NCBI GenBank assembly: GCA_965230045.1
Contig: OZ245940.1
Location: forward strand, 2,852,001 to 2,916,000
Direction of reading: 5' to 3'
DNA length: 64,000 bases
Source: G963662905 sp965230045
Lineage (GTDB): Bacteria > Bacteroidota > Bacteroidia > Bacteroidales > WRLA01
Part shown: piece after piece, positions 42,836-53,400 of the stretch
Position numbering within the stretch: the first letter of the stretch is position 1
How the letters are laid out: each line of letters starts with the position of its first letter
Position numbers and translations under genes: made by a program
The notes under the pieces: model-generated
What the model was told of the DNA's origin: nothing
What the model saw: only the letters and a program-made list of their open reading frames with translations
The model's database searches: none

Positions 42836-43198
42836 GGTTCTACTAGGAATTTCGTGGGTAACAATAATGTTTGAAAATAATATGCAGATATTTATTAATA
42901 AACTATTGATCCCTAACAGATTCCTCCCTTCCGATAACTATCGGGACAAAGCCTTAATCACTTCGTTTGGCTTTGTTCCGGTCGGAATGACGCTGTTTAT
43001 TAGGCGTTTAAGGCAAATGCGGCGAGGACATCTTTAAAATATACTATTGTGTCCTCGCCGCATTTGCCTCCTGACTCCATAAAAACGCGTCATTCCGACA
43101 AAGTTTTCCGAAGAATGAGGAATTCCGATAGCCATCGGAAGGAGGAATCTGTTTGAAATAGCATTCTAATTTCTTTCCACGAAATTCCGTGTAGAACC
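42836..43198. mobile_element. MITE copy 3 (complete)
   Basis: A 363-bp element with ends GGTTCTACTAGGAATTTCGT and the reverse complement of the CCACGAAATTCCGTGTAGAACC type. Flanks TTTGATAT/TTCAATAT differ by two transitions and may be an aged 8-bp duplication. Internal pairings: AACAGATTCCTCCCTTCCGA with its complement near the right end; GTCGGAATGACGC with GCGTCATTCCGAC; and a 19-bp perfect stem at 43011-43029/43051-43069. The bases from 43199 to the helicase stop show no gene. Confidence 0.85.
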
Positions 43199-43477
43199 TT
43201 CAATATTTTGCGGAGCTGAACGGATTGCTCACGCTTTTCTTCATCTTCCGGACTGGCCAAAACTGCTTTTCAGAGCCTGAGATTTTTAAACATAAAATGT
43301 TTTTTATTACGGAAGTGGAGACTTACCTCCATGGCGTTAGCCCAAAAACAAAAAACGCAGACGATCCTGAAAAAGGCTGTTGCCGGCATTCATAATAAAC
43401 TAAGAATGCTTCCTGATGGTATCTTTAGGTACTAAACAGCGAATGAAATTCTAATCAGCGGCTTTTCGATGCATGAA

Positions 43478-46400
43478 TCATTCCCCCAAACTGAAGATAT
43501 CGTGCAGTTCTTTATTACTCAGGTTTCCAATCCAGTTTTCGCCTGTTGCAACAGTCATTTCCGCCAGTGCTTTTTTCTTATTGATCATTTCATTGATCTT
43601 TTCTTCAAAAGTGTTGCTGGTAATAAAGCGGTGCACCATTACATTGTTTTTCTGGCCAATACGATACGCCCGGTCGGTGGCCTGAGCTTCCACAGCAGGA
43701 TTCCACCAGAGGTCATAATGAATCACATGACTGGCAGCAGTAAGGTTCAGGCCGGTTCCGGCTGCTTTTATGGAAAGGATGAAAATTTTATCGGCGCGGT
43801 TGTTTTGGAAACGATCGACCATTTCTGCACGTTCTTTGATGGAACATCCCCCGTGATAATATAAAGGTTCATTATGATAACGTTCACGGATAAAATACTG
43901 CAGGAGTTTACCCATCTCGGCAAACTGCGTAAAAATAAGAACCTTTTCACTGCTTTCGGTGATGCTGTCGAGTTTATCGAAAAGCAGATCCGTTTTGCCA
44001 CTCAAAGAAGCGTCCATATTACCATTTTTTAAAAACTGGGTAGGGTGGTTGCAAATTTGTTTCAGAGCCAAAATCATTTGCAGTACCAGCCCCTGACGTA
44101 CAAAAAGTTTTTTACTATCGTCGGTTGGTGCTTTTTCAATGACTTCCATTGCTTCTATCAAAGTGCTTTGATACAGGCTGGCTTGTTCTTTGTTAAGCGA
44201 TGCGTAACTGTCGATTTCAATTTTTTCGGGCAGGTCGGAGATAATGCTCTTGTCGCTTTTCAGCCGCCTCATAAGGAAGGGAGAAGTGACCATTTTTAAC
44301 TTATCAGCTGTATTTTTATCATTAAGCTGTTCGATCGGATTAGCATAAGTTTCAGAAAATTCTTTTTGGCTGCCCAGAAAACCACGATTGCTATAATCCA
44401 TGATACTCCAAAATTCGCTAAGACGGTTCTCGACCGGCGTTCCGCTCATCGCGATAAAAGTATCTGCTTTGATGGATTTAATGGCTTTGGTTTGGGCAGT
44501 CCTTTGGTTTTTGATATTTTGAGCTTCATCGATGACCACTGCCTGCCATTTTTTCTTTTTAAGTTTATCGGCATCGCTACGAGCAATTCCATAGGAAGTC
44601 AATAAAATATCCGATTGGTCGATACAATCCAGTTTACGTTGCGCGCCATGATATATGGCTGTTTGTAATGAAGGGGCAAATTTTTTCACTTCAGCCTGCC
44701 AGTTTGTGAGCAGGCCGGTTGGGGCAACCACAAGCGCTTTCTTTTTGTTTAGCAGTCCTTCTTCTTTGAATTTCAATATTGTAGCAATTACTTGCAGGGT
44801 TTTTCCCAGCCCCATATCATCGGCTAAAACAGAGCCAAAGCCTATTTGCGCATTACGGTAAACCCAGGAATAGCCTCTTTTTTGATAGGGACGTAGTTTG
44901 GCCAGTAGATTTTGAGGAAGATCAATTTCCTTGAAGTTTGTCAATTTTTCAATGAGCTTTTTTACTTCATCGCTCAATGCAACCCGCGCTCCATGATATT
45001 CGCCCGAAAGTGCTGTTCGGAGCATCTCAAAAGCAGACATTCCTTTGGACTGATGAAAATGTTTATACAATTTCTCAATATCTTGCTGTTCAGCGTAAAT
45101 ATAATTGCTTTTGAATTTTATCAGTCCCGATGATGTCCTAAGTAATCTTCTGAACTCCTCTTCGCCCATGACCGTATCGCCGATAGCAACCTGCCATTCA
45201 AAGCTCATCAGGTCATTGAGTTTTAGGAACCCTTGTGTAGTGTCGTTGGCTTCAAGGCGCACACTGGCTTTTGGAGTCAGGATATCTTTAAGTGATTTGG
45301 GCAGCATCACCGAAATATCGAGCAGACGAATTGCAGGGATCAGCTCCATTAGGAAAGGCGCAAAGGCAATATTGTCCATGACAATTTCCTGTTCTCCTGA
45401 TGTATTTATATACTCATCAAGGCCTTTGATGAAACTACTCAGTTGTGCGATAGACTGGAGTATTTCATAACGAATATGGTTAAAAGTTTCAGATATGAGC
45501 ACCTCTTTTAGGGAAAAAGGCAAGCTGTTGCTTTCTCTGGAATTTTCTATTTGAATATTGACTCGAAATGTCTCATTTTCCAATTCTTCAACCAGAAGCA
45601 TAGGTTTATAGTCGCCCTGAGTAATGTAGAATTTTTGCAACCAACTTTGTATTCCTCCAGCCAGTTCTTCCTCTCCCGGCTTATTGAAAGGATAGCATAC
45701 CGATTTAAAAAAGAGGCTTTCAAAAATATCTTTATCTGCTCTAAAACAGGCTAATTGAACAATTTCAGAGATAAATAACGACAAAAGATTCAACGCCCTG
45801 TCTTTGCTGACTTTTCTTTTGCGTTTTTCTTCCTGCCACACAAAAAGTTCCGGTGGAAGCATTGTTTCCAGTTCGTCAATGAGTTTTTTGACGTCTTTGC
45901 TCAAAATGGCAGGAAGCCAGCGTATAGTAAAGGATTTTCCCGGAATCTGAACAATTTGGGGGATAATTGCTCCATTGGCAACCAATTGCACAGCGAAATG
46001 CAAAACGGTATGCAGTGAGGCCGTAGAAGGCTGATAATCTAATGTTTTTGAACCTTGTATCTGTGATAAGCTGCTTAAAAAATCTCCAACGGAATAGGAT
46101 TGATCATTTATAAAAACCCTTGCTTTAAAGCTATTGTCCATTACCAGGGTATTCTCAGAATGATATCCTAATCCTGAATGACCCGAATATGCTTCTTCAA
46201 AAAAAGCTGGCAAACTGATTTTACCTTTAGCAACTTTCTGTACATTTTTCACTATTCGACGAAGATGTCCTTTGTATTTTTCCCGGAAATCAGATTTTGA
46301 TGCGGTATAAAAAGGAGGGAAGGGTGTAAGCAGCGAAGCAAGCGCCTCATTTATTGGCTTTAGCTTGGAAAATGATAATTTTTTATACGCATCATCCGGA

Positions 46401-46990
46401 TTATAATCCCCAGCCATTTTGTCTTTTTGAAAGTATAATTTCCGGAGCTGTGGAATTTCTGTATTTTCTTTCTTGATCACAATGCCCAATTTCTCCAATT
46501 CAGCCAGTAAATCAACATTATGAAGCGAAAAAACCAGAAATGGGTTATTATCAATTTCGGCAGAAACTTTGTAAATAACACTTGCCAGATGTTTGCAGGG
46601 GACAGCCCAATCGGGGCAGGAGCAATTCATTTTCAGGTCGCTCCATTGCTTTGGAAAAACTTTTAAGTTGAATTGTTCGGCGAGGGACAGCACAGCGGGA
46701 TCGAGCTCCCTGTTGAGCATTTTAGAGATTATGGCGGGCCTTCGGCTAAGTTCTTTGATAAAATTGCTGAGTTCCGGATCAAAAAACGGGGGCATAATAA
46801 TATCAATATTATAAGGACGCACACGTGTGCCCTGAACTTTTGCAGCAATACGGTTTCCTTTGATACTGATCTTTTTGACAGCACCTTTACGCGCATAAGT
46901 TGCTCCCCGGGGCAAACGGTTGCTGTAATCAATATTGTTGAGTGAGTTTAGCCATTGTTCTCCCCACCATGTTTTTCCGAAAGATGACAT
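43478..46990 (-). CDS. SWIM zinc-finger SNF2-family helicase
   Basis: A 1,170-residue protein. The N-terminal part has a SWIM zinc finger (CSCPDWAVPCKHLA, about residues 123-136). A long middle domain of the SNF2_N-associated bacterial type follows. The ATPase occupies roughly the last 450 residues: Walker A DDMGLGKTLQ, DEAQ box VVIDEAQNIKN, MSGTPVENRLSEFW, and motifs V/VI KAAGTGLNLTAASHVIHYDLWWNPAVEAQATDRAYRIGQ. It is a DNA translocase rather than a classical helicase, and members are linked to DNA repair or chromatin-like remodelling. Monocistronic, with tRNA-Arg upstream. Confidence 0.93.
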   Translation of the reverse strand: MSSFGKTWWGEQWLNSLNNIDYSNRLPRGATYARKGAVKKISIKGNRIAAKVQGTRVRPYNIDIIMPPFFDPELSNFIKELSRRPAIISKMLNRELDPAVLSLAEQFNLKVFPKQWSDLKMNCSCPDWAVPCKHLASVIYKVSAEIDNNPFLVFSLHNVDLLAELEKLGIVIKKENTEIPQLRKLYFQKDKMAGDYNPDDAYKKLSFSKLKPINEALASLLTPFPPFYTASKSDFREKYKGHLRRIVKNVQKVAKGKISLPAFFEEAYSGHSGLGYHSENTLVMDNSFKARVFINDQSYSVGDFLSSLSQIQGSKTLDYQPSTASLHTVLHFAVQLVANGAIIPQIVQIPGKSFTIRWLPAILSKDVKKLIDELETMLPPELFVWQEEKRKRKVSKDRALNLLSLFISEIVQLACFRADKDIFESLFFKSVCYPFNKPGEEELAGGIQSWLQKFYITQGDYKPMLLVEELENETFRVNIQIENSRESNSLPFSLKEVLISETFNHIRYEILQSIAQLSSFIKGLDEYINTSGEQEIVMDNIAFAPFLMELIPAIRLLDISVMLPKSLKDILTPKASVRLEANDTTQGFLKLNDLMSFEWQVAIGDTVMGEEEFRRLLRTSSGLIKFKSNYIYAEQQDIEKLYKHFHQSKGMSAFEMLRTALSGEYHGARVALSDEVKKLIEKLTNFKEIDLPQNLLAKLRPYQKRGYSWVYRNAQIGFGSVLADDMGLGKTLQVIATILKFKEEGLLNKKKALVVAPTGLLTNWQAEVKKFAPSLQTAIYHGAQRKLDCIDQSDILLTSYGIARSDADKLKKKKWQAVVIDEAQNIKNQRTAQTKAIKSIKADTFIAMSGTPVENRLSEFWSIMDYSNRGFLGSQKEFSETYANPIEQLNDKNTADKLKMVTSPFLMRRLKSDKSIISDLPEKIEIDSYASLNKEQASLYQSTLIEAMEVIEKAPTDDSKKLFVRQGLVLQMILALKQICNHPTQFLKNGNMDASLSGKTDLLFDKLDSITESSEKVLIFTQFAEMGKLLQYFIRERYHNEPLYYHGGCSIKERAEMVDRFQNNRADKIFILSIKAAGTGLNLTAASHVIHYDLWWNPAVEAQATDRAYRIGQKNNVMVHRFITSNTFEEKINEMINKKKALAEMTVATGENWIGNLSNKELHDIFSLGE

Positions 46991-47134
46991 AATATCTTGA
47001 TTTGTTCAAAAAACTTAAACCGGTTCAAAATTAGTTAACAGCATATTATTGTTTGATGAAATTTATCAGTATTTATTCACAAGAAAAATGAAGAGTATTT
47101 TTGCTGCCTACAAAGCACCAGATATATTTAAAAT

Positions 47135-47166
47135 CAAAAAAGCCTGCCAGAAATCTGACAGGCTTT
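47135..47166 (-). terminator. Terminator of tRNA-Arg
   Basis: On the minus strand AAAGCCTGTCAGA pairs with TCTGGCAGGCTTT and runs into TTTTT, immediately past the 3' end of tRNA-Arg. Confidence 0.85.
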
Positions 47167-47167
47167 G

Positions 47168-47241
47168 TGAACCCGAAGGGATTCGAACCCCTAACCTCCT
47201 GATCCGTAGTCAGGTGCACTATCCAATTATGCTACGGGTCC
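47168..47241 (-). tRNA. tRNA-Arg (anticodon ACG)
   Basis: A 74-nt cloverleaf on the minus strand. Acceptor GGACCCG pairs with CGGGTTC. The anticodon stem CCTGA/TCAGG closes loop CTACGGA with anticodon ACG (expected to be edited to ICG). The T arm contains GGTTCGAATCC. CCA is not encoded. Confidence 0.96.
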
Positions 47242-47359
47242 TGCAAGCTTGACTATTGTGTCATTTGCGGCTGCAAAGATAGAAAGAATTCCTGATCTGT
47301 CAAGTGATTGCTGTACTTTTTTCTGAAAAAAATTGAGCGTTATGTCCTATGTGAACTTT

Positions 47360-47393
47360 AAAGCCTTCATTAACAATATTTAATGAAGGCTTT
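47360..47393. terminator. Bidirectional terminator between the NRPS and tRNA-Arg genes
   Basis: Perfect 14-bp stem AAAGCCTTCATTAA/TTAATGAAGGCTTT around a 6-nt loop, about 45 bp past the NRPS stop. T-rich sequence on the minus-strand side is short, so efficiency is uncertain. Confidence 0.65.
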
Positions 47394-47435
47394 ATTCTAA
47401 TTTAACAAATCATGGCGTTTGCAGTTTTTTGGCAT

Positions 47436-50400
47436 TTATCCCAGGTTAACGATCATCCGCTCCAGCTTCCTAATGCTGTCGCCCATCAAATCGATGAAAT
47501 GCATTGCTATTTCCGGGTTTTGCTGCATCAATAGTTTGAGCTTTTCATTATCTACTTCATAAAGTGTAATACCGCCTAAAATCGCTTCAGCTATTACAGC
47601 AGAGCGTTTATTGGCTGTGAGGCTTTCCAGTCCGAGCATACCGCCTTTTTGGCTCAGGCCAATGGTGCCCAGCCATCCGGTAGCCGAATGACGGCTCAGT
47701 TCGGCATATCCATCTTCAATGATATTAAGATGGTCGGCTTTTTCATTTTCCCAGAGCACATCTTCGCCTTCTTTGTAGTATTTGCGCCGCATAATGGGAG
47801 CCAGGGCTTCGGCAAGTTCTTCACTGATTTTTCCGAAAGGATTTTCCTGTCGCATAAAGGCCAAACGTTCTGCCAGAGCCTGAATCAGCATTTTACGCAA
47901 TAGTGCTGCATCATTTGCAGGCCAAACAAAACCCAGTTTATGCAGTACGAAGTCGGTGCGTTCCGAAATGATATGTTCAATAGTAATTTCCTTCAGCACT
48001 TCATCCGGACGTGCATTCAACAAGTCAATCCAGCCCATATGCAAAAGCAGCTTTTCGATATGTGGTTTAAATGCCGCTACATCATAAAGACGGGCAAGAT
48101 AAGCCGCAAAACCTTCAAAATCCATGGGTTCTATGTTCAGATTGAGCTTTTCATCGGTCAGCACATCGGCCAGCTGTATTTTGTTTGTATTCCACAGATG
48201 CCAGCAGGCGTTGTTGAGCGCGCTTTGTTTTGAAAGCAACACGATGGATGCAGCAAGTTCATTCACCCAGGCAAATTCCACTTCATTAAACTCCTGAGGT
48301 ACAGCGCCTATATTCACATAAGCTTTCAGCACGCTGTAAAACGCATTTCCTTCCACATCCGATTGCAATTTGCCGGTTCGGCTGTTAACAGACACATTTC
48401 CAATGCGGTATATACTGGTGTTCAGACCATTACTGCGTGCGTCCATTACTAGTTTTTCGGCTTCAAATTTGGTTTGTGCATAATAATTTCCGGATTGCTG
48501 TCCGCTATCGTAATCATCTTCTGTATAAAGCACATCATGCTGACCTTCCACGCTTCCATTAAAGACTGAAAGTGTACTCACATGATGGAAGTCTTTTTTA
48601 CGGCCTTTTTGCGCCAGATCAAGCAGAAAACCAACAGCTTCCACATTATTTTTGCGGAATACTTCAATATCTCCATAATGTTTTACCAAAGCTGCCGGAT
48701 GATAAACGGCATCAAGTTTTGTGGCAAGATCATGATAAAGATCAGCGCCCAGACCCAGATCAGGTTGTCCCAGATCACCGCAGAGCACATGCAAACGTTC
48801 TTCATAATCGTGGCAATAATCACGGCCAAAATAATAGGAAGTATGCCTGCTGAGCCGGTTTTGAGCGTCATTAGTATCTTTTCCACGCACCAGAACATAG
48901 ATTTCTGTAGTGCCACCGCTGAGCAGTTCATGCAGAAGATGAACGCCAAGATAACCCGTTGTGCCCGTTAGCAGTATTTTGCGGTAATCATTATCGTTGC
49001 GGGCTTCGAGCTGATCGTAGCGGCTAAACAGCTCACGATATGCCTGCATGCGTTTTGTATAAGCTTCGGATTCTTCAAAAGCGATGGATCGCGCAGCCTG
49101 GCTCAGCAGTACTTCAGGGATTTGTGCCAGTTTTTGACTGATGTCCAGTGTTTTCTCCTTGATGTTGACAGCGAGCTTTGCGATCGTACGGTATTCAAAA
49201 ATATCGTTTACACTCACTTCAAAATCTTTTTGAAGTTCAGCTACCAGGCTTACGGCACGGAGGCTGTGCCCGCCAATATCAAAGAAATCGTCTTCAATGC
49301 TCACTTCCGTGATGCCGAGGATTTTCTCAAAAGCCAGGGCGATTTTCTTTTGTACTTCATTTTGAGCTGCAACAAATTCTTTACCCGTTTCAATGTGCTC
49401 ATCGGGCAAAGGCAAGTTCTTTCTGTCAACTTTTCCATTGACGTTCATCGGGAATTTCGGCAGGCAAATGAAATAGCCCGGAATCATATAATCGGGTAGG
49501 TCTTTACGCAAAAATTCTTTGATATCGCCTACAGCGAGATGAGCTTCAGTTTCCAGATAGGCAACGAGGTATTTATCGCCATGTTCGTCATCACGCGCCA
49601 GCACAATACATTCATGAACATCAGGGTGGGCGAGGAGACGGTTTTCAATTTCGCCCAGTTCAATGCGGAAGCCCCTGATTTTTACCTGAAAGTCGATGCG
49701 GCCGAGATATTCCATTTCACCATTGGGCAGCATACGTGCCAAATCACCCGAACGATAGATTTTTTCATTGGGCAGATAAGGATTGGGGATAAATCGGGAG
49801 GCCGTCATTTCCTGCAATCCGAGATAGCCACGTGCCAGGCCATCGCCGGCTACGCAGATTTCACCCGGCGCTCCAATGGGCATCAACTTTTGACGCACAT
49901 CCATTACATAAGTACGTAGGGTCGGAATGGGCACACCAATATTGGAAATATTGTTCTCAATTTCGTAATCTCCTATTTCCTTGAAAGTTACATGCACCGT
50001 TGTTTCCGTAATGCCGTACATATTGATCAGTCGGCTATCCGGATATTTTTTGTGCCAGTCGGCCAGCAATGCGGGTTTAAGTGCCTCACCACCAAAGGTT
50101 ACATAGCGGATAGCGAGATCGTGGTCTCCAGTTTTCAGATCTTCTTCGATCAGGTTATAAAATGCTCCGGGCGTTTGGCTCAGAATGGTCACTTTTTCAT
50201 CTTTCAGCATCTGCAAAAAGCTGGACGGATTGATAATCACATCCTTGGGAACAATAAGCAATCGTGCGCCGTAAAGCAATGCCCCGAAAATTTCCCAAAC
50301 AGAAAAATCGAATGAAAAGGCATGGAACATACTCCAAACATCCTTATTATCAAGTTTATAAGGCATTTCGCTATTGATAAACAACCGCGTGATGTTGCGG

Positions 50401-53400
50401 TGCTCCAGCATGACACCTTTAGGCTTTCCGGTCGAGCCGGATGTGTATATTACATAGATCAGGTCGGAAGGCTTGTTGATATGTTCCGGATTTGGCATAT
50501 CTCCTTCGAAGACCTGAGGATCTGATACATCAATAAATTCACCATTGAATCCCAGCGCTTTTTCCTGATAATTTTTCGGACAAACCATAAAACGGGCACC
50601 ACAATTTCCGAGCATATAGCGCACACGGTCAGCCGGGAAATCGGGTTTCATAGGCACATAACAACCGCCGGATTTTAAAATGGCGAGAATGGCAACAATC
50701 ATTTCCACGCTGTTGTCCATCATAATGCCCACATAATCATCAGGTTTTACGCCCATGCCGCGCAGTTTATGCGCCAATTGGTTTGCTTTATGGTTCATCT
50801 CGCCATAGCTCATCTGCTGATCGCGGAATGTAAGTGCGATATGATCCGGATTGTGTGCTGCATGCTGCTCAATAATATAATGCACGCATTCCGTATCCGG
50901 CCAGGAAGCTTCCGTTTGATTGAAATCATGCAGCAACATTTGCTCTTCAGTAGGTGTAACTATTTCATATTCACCAATTTTGGTATTTGGATCATCCAGG
51001 ATATTGCCCATCAGCTGAACGAAATGCCTGCACATGCGCTCAATGGTATCTTCGCGATATAAACTGCTACGGTATTCCCAGTTGAGTCGGAACTGATCGC
51101 CTTCTTCCACGACTTCCAGCATGATGTCGGCATGAGCTGACGGAGCAGGAAGTTCCTCAGCGGTAAGTTGAAGGCCGTTGATATTGCGTTTTGGAAAACC
51201 CATGCTTTGATATACAAGGGCGACATCATAAATTGGATTACGGCTGGAATCGCGCTCGATCTTGAGTTTTTCAACCAGGCGTTCAAACTGATAATCCTGA
51301 TGATCAAAAGCTTCGAGGAAGTTTTGCTGCACTTCCATCATAAAGTCCGTAAAGCTTTTTTCAGCAACAGGCTGATTGCGCAGCACAATGGTGTTTACAA
51401 ACATTCCGATCAGGTTTTGCACATCTACATGGGCACGCCCGGCCATACCTGCTCCCAGAACTAAATCGTCTTTTGAAGCGTAACGCCCTAATAAACTGCT
51501 AAATACAGCTACAAAAAGAGGGTAGAGGGTAATTTGGTGTTCGGTGGCAAAAGTATGTATGCCTGCCGACATTTCTTTCGAAAGCAAAGTGCTGTAGGTT
51601 TTGCCTGACTGCTGCAAAACAGCAGGGCGCGGATAATCTGTAGGCAGATCCAGAACAGGGACTTCATCGCGGAAAAGGTTCATCCACCATTGCTCGTGTT
51701 CCTGCATCATATCCGAAATATGAATACGGTTCTGCCAGTCGGCGAAATCACGATATTGCACATGGAGTGTTGGTAAAACCTTGTTTTCCAGTATTGCACA
51801 CAATTCATTAAAGAATAAGAGGAAGGAGCTGCCATCAAATATTGCATGATGGAAATCCATGAGCAGACAATATTCATCGGCTGAAAAACGAAGCAAATGA
51901 ATACGGAAAAGAGGTGCTTTGCGTATATCAAAAGATTGGACAAAATCTTCTATATATGCATGAAGCTCCGTGGGTTTTATGTCCTTGATTTTCTTTTTAA
52001 AACGGAGATTGTCATGCACAATCTGCACCGCTTCACCATTGATGATGTCAAAACTGGTGCGCAAAGATTCGTGGCGTTGAATAATCTGGTCGAGTGCCGA
52101 GCTTATTTCGGATTCATTTACTTTTCCTTTAAGCTTGATAATCAACGGGATATTATTCATTAGTCCGGCATTGCTCATTTCTTCCCAGAAAACCAGGCGT
52201 TTCTGAGCAGAGGAAACCGGATAGTAATCGCGGGCATCCAGGCGTTCGATGGTATCAACTGAGACTTTTCGGGCTGATTTGACCAGTTTCGCTTGTTCGC
52301 GGATGTTGGCATGGGCAAACAATTGCGAGAAAGGGATATCCGCATGGAAAAAGTTTTGTATTTCAGACTGTAACTGAGTTACTTTCAGGGAGTGCCCACC
52401 CAAATCAAAGAAATTTTCCGTAACTCCGATTTCTTCCAGGCCCAGGATATCCTTCCAGAAAGAGAGCAGCTTTTCTTCCACACCATTTTCTGCCGGGACA
52501 AGCTCTCGCTCCACAGTGGGTTCACGCAATAATTTACGGTCGATTTTCCCACTGGTGGATATTGGCATTTGATCAAGTTGGATCAAAAATGCTGGGATCA
52601 TATAATCGGGCAGTGCTTTTCCCAGAAAATCAGTGAATTGTTTCTTTTCAATTTTGCGTGAGGAAGTAAAATACCCACAGAGATAGGCTTTGTCATTTTT
52701 GTCCTTTCGGGGCACGACCACCGCCTCGCGCACATCCGTAAATTGGAGCATAACACGTTCTATTTCACCTGGTTCTATGCGGAATCCACGGATTTTTACC
52801 TGAAAATCGATCCTGCCCAGGAATTCGATTTTTCCATCCATCCGGTAGCGGGCCAGATCGCCAGTGCAGTACATTTTCCCGCCCTCGTGGAAAGGATCGT
52901 TGATGAATGCCTCTTTAGTTTTTTCGGGCAGGTTCAGGTATTCCATGGCCAAGCCTTCCCCGGCAATACAAAGTTCACCTGCAATGCCTTGAGGGACAAG
53001 ATTTTGATTTTTATCAAGAATATAAACACGTGTATGCTTCACCGCATCACCGATCGGAATATTATCTTCCAGATGATCTACTTCATGGCAAGTGGCATAA
53101 ACGCAAGCCTCTGTTGGGCCATAAAAATTAAATACCCGATAGGAGCTTTTAGTAAACCGTTGAAGTTTATCGCCGCCTGTATAAACAATTTTCAGGCTTC
53201 CCGGCGCTTTCATCTCCATAAACTGTTCCAGGAACTGTGTTGGCAGGAAACTTTTTGTTATCTGATTTTCAATCGTATAATTAAAAAGCTCTTTTACATT
53301 TCGCTTGAGGTCATCATTTAGTATATGCAATGCAGCTCCGGAGAGGATAGCCGGAAAAATTTCAAAAACAGAAGCATCAAATCCAAATCCTGCAAATTTG

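Noticed and set aside
34316..43198. Composite transposon bounded by MITE copies 1 and 3
   Set aside because: Each MITE has its own flanks; MITE 2 has its own 8-bp duplication, and no duplication surrounds the whole segment.
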